A stretch of DNA of 64,000 nucleotides from Andreprevotia sp. IGB-42 (GTDB lineage: Bacteria > Pseudomonadota > Gammaproteobacteria > Burkholderiales > Chitinibacteraceae): positions 177,439-241,438 of the forward strand of contig NZ_WXTX01000007.1 of the NCBI RefSeq assembly GCF_009848685.1, read 5' to 3'. Below are positions 48,772 to 56,548 of the stretch, in pieces; positions within the stretch are counted from its first letter, which is position 1, and every line of letters starts with the position of its first letter. The notes beneath the pieces are model-generated. The model did no database searches and had not been told where the DNA came from. It was given only the letters and a program-made list of their open reading frames with translations. Made by a program: the position numbers and the translations under genes.

Positions 48772-51026
48772 GTAGTGTTTTTACGCAGCCAGCGCATCTT
48801 GATGTCGAGCGAGGCGACGTAAAGTCGATTCTGCTGGTCTACTTTCTGAGTGAAAATGTTAGTCGAGATGATCTCGATTCTTCTCTTGCAAGCGTTTTGG
48901 AAACGGCTGGTGATTTCTTTGCAATTTATTTTGTAGAGTGTTTTTCAAGAGAAAGTCGAGTTGAGTCGTATCTTGAAGAGGGCTCTGTAATCAAAAGTCG
49001 GCTTGAAAAGGCTATGCATGAATTGAACGAAAAGTTGTGGTTAGTTGAGTTTGATCATGATTCAAAAGAACATAGGTGCAGGAATTTACTGTGCCCTGAT
49101 AATTCTAGTTCTATACCATTGGATGTTGTGGTTCAGGCCAGTTTGAGAGAATTGTTTGTTCAGCAGAATGGACTTGTCCATGCACCGCAAGGATTTCACT
49201 ATGAAAAACCTTCTGAATTGCATGCTCAGTCATTTATGCGAGTTACGAATGTATTGGAGCATTATGCTGGCCCACTGGTGTTGGGATACTGGTCGTTGTC
49301 GCAGCTTTGCAAGAAGGATATCGTCAAGATAATTGTCGATACCTCGGGTATTTCCGTTGTTGCTTATGCAATGGTTTTTATGGCGCACGCTTGGGGCCTG
49401 ATCAAGAATCCTCCAGTAATTGTTTCATGTGAATCTTACGGAGGCCTTGGTAAGATAAGTATTTCTCAGCCCGAAAAAACATTGATATTGATTTCGGCCA
49501 CTACGTCGGGTGGTTTACGGGGACGTCTTATTGAAAGGCGAGCTAATGAAGAAAATATACTAACTTTGTATTTTCTGGGAAGTCAGAAACGTGATGCTGG
49601 ATCTATATTGTGTGATTTAACAAGAAAATTCGCCGATTCTGTGAATGGTTATGAGCCAATCATGAGTTTCCCAAAATCAAGTTGCGCTTTGTGCATGAAG
49701 CATAGCTATGCCGTTACGCTTTCCGGGGATCAGTTTGCATTCGAGCCGCCAAAAATTAAAGAAATTGTTTTGGTTAAAACTGATCTTAATGACAGATTTG
49801 CATTGCTGATTGATGCTTTGGCAGGAACTGACTTTTTCAAAGTGGTTAAAATGCTGGGTGGAAAAAATTCCGAATTTTTTCTCGATTTTGACTCTCTTTG
49901 GAAAGCGGACGGGGATAGCTTTGCTCCAACGCAATCTGCAGTTGAAAAAATAAAATCTTCTTTTGAAAGGGCGGTTGTTCGCTATTCACCAATAAGTTTA
50001 TCTAAGATTGTGTATTCCTCATACCCATACTCGAAAGAGCTGGCAGAGTATGCGCTATCTGTTTTGAGAAAAACTAATCCTATTGTTTCTCCTGAATTGC
50101 AAGGCGCCAAGGAAATGGCAGCCTCGTCTGCAAAGTTCGGCGCGGCTGCCCTTGTAATTTCATCGGTCTTGGATGATTCGGTCGAGCTTGCCTCAATCAA
50201 TCGAGACTTGAGGAAAGTGCAGCCACAAGGTGATGCGGCATATATTACAACCGCGTTCATGGCTCATAGTGAGGAAAGAGTAAAAGCGATCAAAATGAAT
50301 TTGACGTATGGCGAGAATGGCCCAAATACATTTAGCTTTGTGTCATTGCTTGATTTGCCATTGCCAAAAAGCTATGAGAAGCATAGCTGGATCGCAGAAT
50401 TGGATATGTTGCATGAGTTGGTGCAGTGGGCTGACGAGAGTGATAAGAAAATCACTGATCAGATAATGCAGAGAATTAAATTTTTGAGCGCGGTGCCAAG
50501 TAAGGGGATGGCAGAAGGGTTATTCTGGCCAAGTAATGAAAATATGCAGCTAAAAATAAGATCGGATTTTGTTTTTCTTACAACCGATGGCGGAGAGCGA
50601 GATCTGAGTCAAGCTGATGTTTTTTACGTAATATCAGCTCTTTTGCATCAATTGCGCCGAGGAGTGGCGGGGCGAAGATTGATCTATAAGCCATATGAAA
50701 GATCAGTTCTTTCTCCAGAGAATTTTAATCGATTTAGTGATGGCGTTATTCAGGCCTCAATATTGAGAGCTGCTCGCGATTATGAACTTTCGTTTTCTAA
50801 TTGTGAAGGCGGAGATTTGAGTGAAAGTATGACGGAAATAGTTGTGTCTCAAATTGATGGGTCGAAAGAAGCATTGATGGAGTTTCTTGTGGCGATTTCT
50901 TGTCGACGCCTTGTCGTTTCTAACGAAAATATATTGAAAATAGTTAATAAAATAGCTGATAAGGAAGGTTTGTCGGACAGTGTTAAGTTGATAGGCGGGT
51001 ATATGTACAGTCAATTTTTGGGTTAG
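48768..51026 (+). CDS. Large protein with two degenerate PRTase-like motifs, AT-rich island
   Basis: The 752-residue protein has no recognised full-length family. Near residues 239-257 it has LILISATTSGGLRGRL, and near 460-475 ALVISSVLDDSVEL. Both have the hydrophobic-strand-plus-loop shape of the PRPP loop of phosphoribosyltransferases (VLLVDDVxTTGxTL), but the acidic DD pair is replaced (SA, SS), so ordinary PRTase chemistry is unlikely. Between them is CALCMKHSYAVTLSGDQF (about 306-323), a possible metal site. The N- and C-terminal thirds look globular with no signal peptide. It overlaps the GHKL ATPase gene by 4 bases and is followed by a strong terminator about 190 bp later. Confidence 0.68.
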   Translation: MSSVFTQPAHLDVERGDVKSILLVYFLSENVSRDDLDSSLASVLETAGDFFAIYFVECFSRESRVESYLEEGSVIKSRLEKAMHELNEKLWLVEFDHDSKEHRCRNLLCPDNSSSIPLDVVVQASLRELFVQQNGLVHAPQGFHYEKPSELHAQSFMRVTNVLEHYAGPLVLGYWSLSQLCKKDIVKIIVDTSGISVVAYAMVFMAHAWGLIKNPPVIVSCESYGGLGKISISQPEKTLILISATTSGGLRGRLIERRANEENILTLYFLGSQKRDAGSILCDLTRKFADSVNGYEPIMSFPKSSCALCMKHSYAVTLSGDQFAFEPPKIKEIVLVKTDLNDRFALLIDALAGTDFFKVVKMLGGKNSEFFLDFDSLWKADGDSFAPTQSAVEKIKSSFERAVVRYSPISLSKIVYSSYPYSKELAEYALSVLRKTNPIVSPELQGAKEMAASSAKFGAAALVISSVLDDSVELASINRDLRKVQPQGDAAYITTAFMAHSEERVKAIKMNLTYGENGPNTFSFVSLLDLPLPKSYEKHSWIAELDMLHELVQWADESDKKITDQIMQRIKFLSAVPSKGMAEGLFWPSNENMQLKIRSDFVFLTTDGGERDLSQADVFYVISALLHQLRRGVAGRRLIYKPYERSVLSPENFNRFSDGVIQASILRAARDYELSFSNCEGGDLSESMTEIVVSQIDGSKEALMEFLVAISCRRLVVSNENILKIVNKIADKEGLSDSVKLIGGYMYSQFLG

Positions 51027-51211
51027 ATTGCATGCCTGTTTGCAGAGTGTGTTTGGCAAAGGTGAGTCGATATTTTTGCATCATTCGCGATCTGTTTCCC
51101 CTAGTGGATAGTGCTGAGAAACGGTATTTATTCGGGCATATGATATCGATTGTGCCGGCCCGTTTTGCTGTGATGTTTGTTTGCTGAGAGTTGCTTTGGC
51201 AGCGCTCCAAA

Positions 51212-51239
51212 ACAAAGCCCCGCTTTAGCGGGGCTTTGT
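51212..51239. terminator. Strong bidirectional terminator
   Basis: ACAAAGCCCCGC (51212-51223) and GCGGGGCTTTGT (51228-51239) form a perfect 12-bp stem with a 4-base loop, with A-rich sequence on the left and T-rich on the right. It lies between the island gene and the Kelch gene and could serve both. The sequence from 51228 to 51245 recurs almost unchanged after 53840. Confidence 0.8.
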
Positions 51240-51325
51240 CGTTACTCCGTTCAATCAACCAAGCATCAAGCCCCGATCACCATGCAACATGGCCATTGCC
51301 TCATGGCCGTTGCCTGAGCCAGCAC

Positions 51326-53668
51326 TCAAGGCTGGGTCAACAGCAAGGTGTAGCTGCCCGTACTGCTGGTGCCGTAGGTGGACACCTCGACGGTATACGG
51401 GCCCGTGCTGCTGGCAGGCAGGGTGAAGTAGCCCGAGTTGGCCGGAATGCGCGAGTTCCGGCCGCCACCGCCGTCATCGTCTGAAGTCAGCACATTGCCG
51501 GCAGCGTCTTTCAAATACAGATAACTGTCGAATGCGGTCGAACTCAGCAGTACGGCAATCCGCTGGCCCGGCGTGGCGGTCAGCGTGTAGCGGTCGGTGT
51601 AGTAAGACGCACCGCGCGCGCCGGATTTGCAGGCAGTGGTGGTCAGGCTGTTGCTGACCTGCGTGCCGACAAGCAGCGTGCCGCGTGGCGTGCAATTGCC
51701 GCCTTGCGCGGCGCCGGCCATCTGGCTGACCGGAAAATCCTTGGTCAGGCCGTTGCCGGTGGTTACGGTGATCACGCCGCTACGCGCGCTGCCGCTGGTG
51801 TTGGCAAAAGGAACGAAGCTGTAAGTGCCATTGCCGTAGCCAGCACTGCTGCCGCCGTTTTGTGCCAGCCATGCCGGTTTGGCAGTGACGCTCCAGCTGC
51901 AATCCGGGTTGTTGTAGATGATGGAGACAGAACTGCTGCCGCCCGTTGCGCTCAGGTTGACCGATTCGGGAAAGAAAGTGGGCAACTGCGTGGCACCGCA
52001 GGTTGAAGCGGCTGCCTGGTTCAGGATGAAGCCGCGGTTGAGCTGGCTGGCGGTGGTAATGGTGATGTCGCCGGAGCGTGCGCCGGCCGGATTGGGGCCG
52101 ACCGTATAGTTGATCACGCCATTACCCTTGCCCGAAGCACCACTGGTGATGGTGATCCACGCCGGCACATTGCGGGTGGTCCAGGTGCATTCCTGATTGC
52201 TGAAGGTTACCGTGATCGAACCGCTCATGCCCTGATTGGAAGCAGAGACGATCGTTGGGAAAATGGTGGGCATCAGGTAGGGATCGCAAGGGATTGCCTG
52301 CGTCACATTGATGGTGGCGGCTGCCACTTCCAGCTGTGCATAACGTTGCGACTGTGCTGGATTGGGCGCGGCAACATACTGGATATCCGCCGGGCCGGTG
52401 CCGGAGCGCAGCGAGGTGATGTTCAGCCAGGCCGGTACATTGTGGAGGGTCCACGGGCAGTTTGCCGGGTAGTTGAGCGAAATCACGCCCGGCCCGCCGT
52501 TTGAAGCGAGGGGGATGGTTGTAGGGCTTACCGTTGCAACGGCCGGCCCGCAAACCGGATCGTAGATTTCCGCGCTGCCCGGATTGCCGGTGTAGTCGCC
52601 GGCGATCAGGATCTGTCCGGACGGCAGCGGCGACCAGGTGTCCGTAAACCGTGTATACGGGCTGCTGCCCGCAGCGGCCCATGTTCCGGTGGCTGGGTCG
52701 TAGCGCTCGAAGCTGGTGTAGACGCCGTAGCTCGGCGTGTTGCCAAATCCCACCAGCACGCTGCCATCCGCCAGGCGCTGTGCCTGGTGGCTACTGCGCG
52801 GATTGAGCAGGGCACCGGTGATGCTGAAGGTGCCCGTTGCCGGATCGTAGATTTCCGCACTGGCAATCATGCTGTTGTTGGTTGCATTGCCGCCTGCAAT
52901 CAGCACACGGCCGTCACTCAGCAAGGTGGCTGTCGCGCCCATTCTTGCCTGGTTCAGCGCGCCGGTTGGCGCCCACTGGCCGGTGGCGGCATCCCAGATT
53001 TCGGCGCTGGCGAAATAGGTTTCGCCGCTCTTGGCGCGCCCACCCGCAACCAGTACCCTGCCATCGGCCAGCACCACGCTGGCTGCGCGGATGCGCACCT
53101 GGCTGAGCACGCCGGTATCGCTGAACGTGCCGCTTTGCGGATCGTACAGCTCGGCGTTGGGCGCATTGCTGAAGTATCCGTTGTCAAAAATCAATGCCTT
53201 GCCATTGGGCAGGCGATGCGCAACCGGATCGTGGTACAGGTGTGCCAGTGGCCCGGCGCTGTGCCATTGCGCGGTAGCCGGGTCATAGAATTCCGTGCTG
53301 GCCTCCATGGAATTCGCGCCATCAACGCGGCCAAGCCCGCCAGCTACCAGCACCTTGCCATCCTGCAGTTGTATGGCCACATGCGATACCCTCGGCATGG
53401 ACAGGGATGGTGCGGTGCTGAATGTTGCGGTGACCGGATCGTAGATTTCCACGCTGGCACTCAGGCTGGTCGAAGCCATCCCGCCTGTAATCAAGATACG
53501 GCCGTCGGGCAATGCTGCAGCGGCGTGCGAATCACGCGGTGTCAGCATTTCACCAGTGGGCTGGGTGGCAGCGTATGCGCAAGGCGTACCCACCAGCACT
53601 GCAGACAGTGCCAGCGTTTGCCAGCATTGCTGCCAGCGCTTGAATGCGTCACTTTCCGTGTTATCCAT
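51326..53668 (-). CDS. Secreted Kelch/BACON/PPC protein
   Basis: The 780-residue exported protein has a signal peptide (hydrophobic ALSAVLVGTPCAYA, likely cleavage before ATQ). About six Kelch-type beta-propeller blades follow, with repeated GRILITGG / GRVLVAGG and AEIYDPATGTFS (about residues 45-385). Three BACON-like Ig domains (each with a W-x-x-x-x-xPAW motif, about 390-640) and a C-terminal PPC-like beta domain (SFDSYLYLKDAAGNVL, about 680-780) complete it. Such architectures occur in secreted carbohydrate-active or adhesive proteins; none of the domains shows an enzyme site. AGGAGAG precedes ATG 53668. Confidence 0.87.
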   Translation of the reverse strand: MDNTESDAFKRWQQCWQTLALSAVLVGTPCAYAATQPTGEMLTPRDSHAAAALPDGRILITGGMASTSLSASVEIYDPVTATFSTAPSLSMPRVSHVAIQLQDGKVLVAGGLGRVDGANSMEASTEFYDPATAQWHSAGPLAHLYHDPVAHRLPNGKALIFDNGYFSNAPNAELYDPQSGTFSDTGVLSQVRIRAASVVLADGRVLVAGGRAKSGETYFASAEIWDAATGQWAPTGALNQARMGATATLLSDGRVLIAGGNATNNSMIASAEIYDPATGTFSITGALLNPRSSHQAQRLADGSVLVGFGNTPSYGVYTSFERYDPATGTWAAAGSSPYTRFTDTWSPLPSGQILIAGDYTGNPGSAEIYDPVCGPAVATVSPTTIPLASNGGPGVISLNYPANCPWTLHNVPAWLNITSLRSGTGPADIQYVAAPNPAQSQRYAQLEVAAATINVTQAIPCDPYLMPTIFPTIVSASNQGMSGSITVTFSNQECTWTTRNVPAWITITSGASGKGNGVINYTVGPNPAGARSGDITITTASQLNRGFILNQAAASTCGATQLPTFFPESVNLSATGGSSSVSIIYNNPDCSWSVTAKPAWLAQNGGSSAGYGNGTYSFVPFANTSGSARSGVITVTTGNGLTKDFPVSQMAGAAQGGNCTPRGTLLVGTQVSNSLTTTACKSGARGASYYTDRYTLTATPGQRIAVLLSSTAFDSYLYLKDAAGNVLTSDDDGGGGRNSRIPANSGYFTLPASSTGPYTVEVSTYGTSSTGSYTLLLTQP

Positions 53669-53830
53669 TTGTACTCTCCTGTTGGATGCAACCGGGGTCA
53701 GAACAGATGTTCTGCTGGCGCTGTGGGCCAGAAGAGTCAAATTACGCCTTTCGGCGTGCCGGGGTCGGCGGTGTAACACTCGGGTTTTTATGAAAAAATT
53801 GATTGGTAATCAATGGCTTGAAAAAGAAAA

Positions 53831-53855
53831 GCCCCGCATCTGCGGGGCCTTGTCG
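53831..53855. terminator. Terminator next to the GH20 gene
   Basis: GCCCCGCA (53831-53838) pairs with TGCGGGGC (53841-53848) with a 2-base loop, and 53840-53857 copies the terminator tail after 51228 with one mismatch. It probably ends the minus-strand GH20 transcript. Confidence 0.7.
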
Positions 53856-53875
53856 TTACAGCAGTCAGGCAGTGA

Positions 53876-56383
53876 TCAGGCTACGCTCACCACGCGGCCA
53901 CGGCGGTTGGTGGTGGTAAAGCCAGCCAGTTTCACTACACCGCTTACCGATACCGGGCCGGTGTATTCGGCGGAGCGGGCGGTGGGCTCGCTGCCGTCGG
54001 TGGTGTAACGGATGGTCACGCCCGGCGATTCGATATTGGCAAGCAGCTTGCCGCCTTCCACCTTGGCGCCCGGCACCGGCACGCGGTAGCCATAGCCGCC
54101 CAGCAGGCCATCTAGCCGTGGCAGCTCGCGCTGGCCCAGGCGGTTGGCAAACTGGTTCCAGTCCGCGTCGATCTGTGCATCGCGCGCACCCTTGTCGGCA
54201 ATGAAGGTCCAGCCCGGATCCTTGGCCCATGCGCGCTCGGCCAGTGCCACGATACGCGGCATGGCCAGGTATTCCAGCCGGCCTGCATCGCGGATGTTCT
54301 CGCCCCACAGCTCGCCCTGGATGCCGATCACGTTTTTGGTGCCGGCTTCGGTCAACTTGGCCTTGTCCTTGAGCGAATCACCCAGGTCGTGGCCGAACAG
54401 GTTCACGGTGGCGCTGGTGTAGATATCCAGCGGCACGAACTCGTAGGCTTTGCGCGTGTTGATGAAGCCACCCCAGTAGTAACCCGGCTCTTGCGGGTCT
54501 TTCTCGTACGCAAGGTCGAAGTACAGGTTGGTCACGTTGCACAGCACCACCTTGTAGCCGGCGTTGGCCAGCTGGTAGGCAAAGTCTTCCTGGCCCCAGC
54601 CCCACACGTTGTTCCAGATGTAGGGGCGGAAGTTGGCATCCACAAACTTGGGGTTCGGGCCGTGGTGGGTTACGCCGTCCACGGTTTCCTTCTTCAGCGC
54701 GATTTCTTCCCAGCCGCCAAAGGTCAGCCCGTATTTCTTCAGGATGTCGCGGTAGCGCGCCAGGAAGTGATCCTGCAGTTCCAGGATGCTGTTGAGGTTG
54801 TTGTCCTTCATGAACTTCTGGCAGATCGGCGAGCCTTCCCATGCGCCGTGCGGCACTTCATCGCCGCCGGTGTGCAGCGTGGTCCATTCGGCACCGGCCT
54901 CGGCGTACATTTCCTTCACGTCGTGGATCACGGTTTCAATGAAGTTGTATGCGCCTTCACGGGCAATGCAGATCACGTTGTCGGTCCAGAGCTGCACCGA
55001 TTCGTACTTGGATTTGTCGTCGAAGTCGATCAGCAGGTATTTCTCTGCCTCGGCTTGCTGGCCGGCCTGCACCAGGCGATCGTAACGCACGTTCATCGCC
55101 TTGATCGCGGAGCGGGCATGGCCCGGTACGTCGAATTCCGGCACCACATCGATATGGCGCTCGGTGGCAAATTTCAGGATCTCGATGAACTCGGCACGGG
55201 TGTAGAAACCGGTGCCATGCGAGCCTTGCACCTCCGAGCCGGAGCCGAAGCACGGCACCAGGTTATCGGTTTCGGTGGTGGTGAAGCCACGGCCGGAGCC
55301 GATCTCGGTCAGTTCCGGCAGGCTCGGGATCTCTACGCGCCAGCCTTCGTCATCGGTCAGGTGGAAGTGGAACTGGTTGAGCTTGTACAGCGCCATGCAG
55401 TCGAGCAGGCGCAATACCGATTCCTTGCTGGAGAAATTGCGGCCCACGTCCAGGTGTACCCCGCGGTAGGCAAAGCGCGGTGCATCCACCACGGCGCCAT
55501 ACGGCACCGCCAGTGCCGGCAGCGGGTTCACGAATGCATCAACCGGCAGCAACTGGCGCAGCGACTGGATACCGTTGAACACGCCATGCGCGGATGCGCC
55601 GGTGATCACGATGCCCGCAGCGCTGATATCCAGCGAATACGCTTCATCCGGTGCCAGTGTGTCCTTGGTGTCCACGCTGCCGATCTTCAGCGTGATGCCG
55701 CTGCCGTTGCTGGCGCGTTGCAGCCAGTGGCCGCTCACATCATGCAGGATGGTGCGCAGGTAGGCCGCCTCGCCGGCCAGATCGTCACTGTGCACGATGC
55801 TGGTATTGGCATCGATGATGAAATCGCCGCCGGCAAACGTGGCCGAAAGCGGCGTCGGGGTGATCTTGCCCACTTGCGCGGCCGGCAACAGCGTCAGCGC
55901 CTCGTTGGCGGCAAAGCGGGTTGCGGGGTTGACCGGCTCCACCTTGTCGTTGCCGTTGCGGTTCAGTACTTCGGCACGGGTGAATGGCACGATCTGCGGA
56001 TCGCCGATGGCCTCGGCGCGCGCGTTGGCGCTGCCGTCGTTGTAAACGATATAGAAGCCCAGCAGTGCGTCGGTTTCCTGCACCACCCAGAAGATGCCGG
56101 TGTAGCGGATCACGCGCGATTCACCCGGCGCCAGCGTGCCGAAGTCCGCGGTGGGGGTGAACTTGGACAAGTCGCCATTCACATGGGCAACCGTTACGCC
56201 ACCGGTCACGGTCTCGGGGCGGATCTTGCGCGCGGTATTGAAGTACAGCGCCCAGTCCGAACCGGACAATGGCACGCTGGAGCGATTGGTAAGCGTCAGT
56301 TCCGCGATGAAGTTATCGCCGTCATGACCGTTCTGGATACATTCCCACTTCAGTTGCAGATGGGCGCCGGCAGGTTGACTCAT
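53876..56383 (-). CDS. GH20 beta-N-acetylhexosaminidase (chitobiase type), no signal peptide
   Basis: The 835-residue enzyme hydrolyses terminal GlcNAc from chitooligosaccharides. It has an N-terminal cellulose/chitin-binding-like beta domain (about 1-160), a second small domain, the catalytic TIM barrel with the GH20 Asp-Glu pair near residues 508-509 (HTGGDEVPHGAWEG), and a C-terminal beta domain (YTTDGSEPTARSAEYTG). The architecture matches Serratia-type chitobiase. The start at MSQPAG has GGAG at about nine bases; no signal peptide is present, so it may act in the cytoplasm on imported chitobiose. Confidence 0.93.
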   Translation of the reverse strand: MSQPAGAHLQLKWECIQNGHDGDNFIAELTLTNRSSVPLSGSDWALYFNTARKIRPETVTGGVTVAHVNGDLSKFTPTADFGTLAPGESRVIRYTGIFWVVQETDALLGFYIVYNDGSANARAEAIGDPQIVPFTRAEVLNRNGNDKVEPVNPATRFAANEALTLLPAAQVGKITPTPLSATFAGGDFIIDANTSIVHSDDLAGEAAYLRTILHDVSGHWLQRASNGSGITLKIGSVDTKDTLAPDEAYSLDISAAGIVITGASAHGVFNGIQSLRQLLPVDAFVNPLPALAVPYGAVVDAPRFAYRGVHLDVGRNFSSKESVLRLLDCMALYKLNQFHFHLTDDEGWRVEIPSLPELTEIGSGRGFTTTETDNLVPCFGSGSEVQGSHGTGFYTRAEFIEILKFATERHIDVVPEFDVPGHARSAIKAMNVRYDRLVQAGQQAEAEKYLLIDFDDKSKYESVQLWTDNVICIAREGAYNFIETVIHDVKEMYAEAGAEWTTLHTGGDEVPHGAWEGSPICQKFMKDNNLNSILELQDHFLARYRDILKKYGLTFGGWEEIALKKETVDGVTHHGPNPKFVDANFRPYIWNNVWGWGQEDFAYQLANAGYKVVLCNVTNLYFDLAYEKDPQEPGYYWGGFINTRKAYEFVPLDIYTSATVNLFGHDLGDSLKDKAKLTEAGTKNVIGIQGELWGENIRDAGRLEYLAMPRIVALAERAWAKDPGWTFIADKGARDAQIDADWNQFANRLGQRELPRLDGLLGGYGYRVPVPGAKVEGGKLLANIESPGVTIRYTTDGSEPTARSAEYTGPVSVSGVVKLAGFTTTNRRGRVVSVA

Positions 56384-56417
56384 TGTTTTTGGCTCCGTGC
56401 GGTTTGGATCGACTCGA

Positions 56418-56437
56418 CTGCTAAATGGCACTAGCAG
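56418..56437. promoter_or_regulatory. Inverted repeat in the GH20 promoter region
   Basis: CTGCTA (56418-56423) and TAGCAG (56432-56437) are separated by eight bases, 35-54 bp upstream of the GH20 start. It is a candidate regulator site; it is not the same sequence as the palindrome before the glucosamine kinase gene, though both carry a CTA/TAG core. Confidence 0.4.
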
Positions 56438-56548
56438 GAACGATACAGTGTAGAAGTAAAGCCTGATGGCCGCCAGCCACGGCGAGCATCCAGCATTTCC
56501 GGTACAATTACGCCTTTGATTTCCCGCTTATTTTTCCGGAACCCATCA

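Noticed and set aside
54389..56434. Long plus-strand frame opposite the GH20 gene
   Set aside because: Composition is typical of an antisense shadow, with no motif; the GH20 catalytic pair and domains are on the minus strand.
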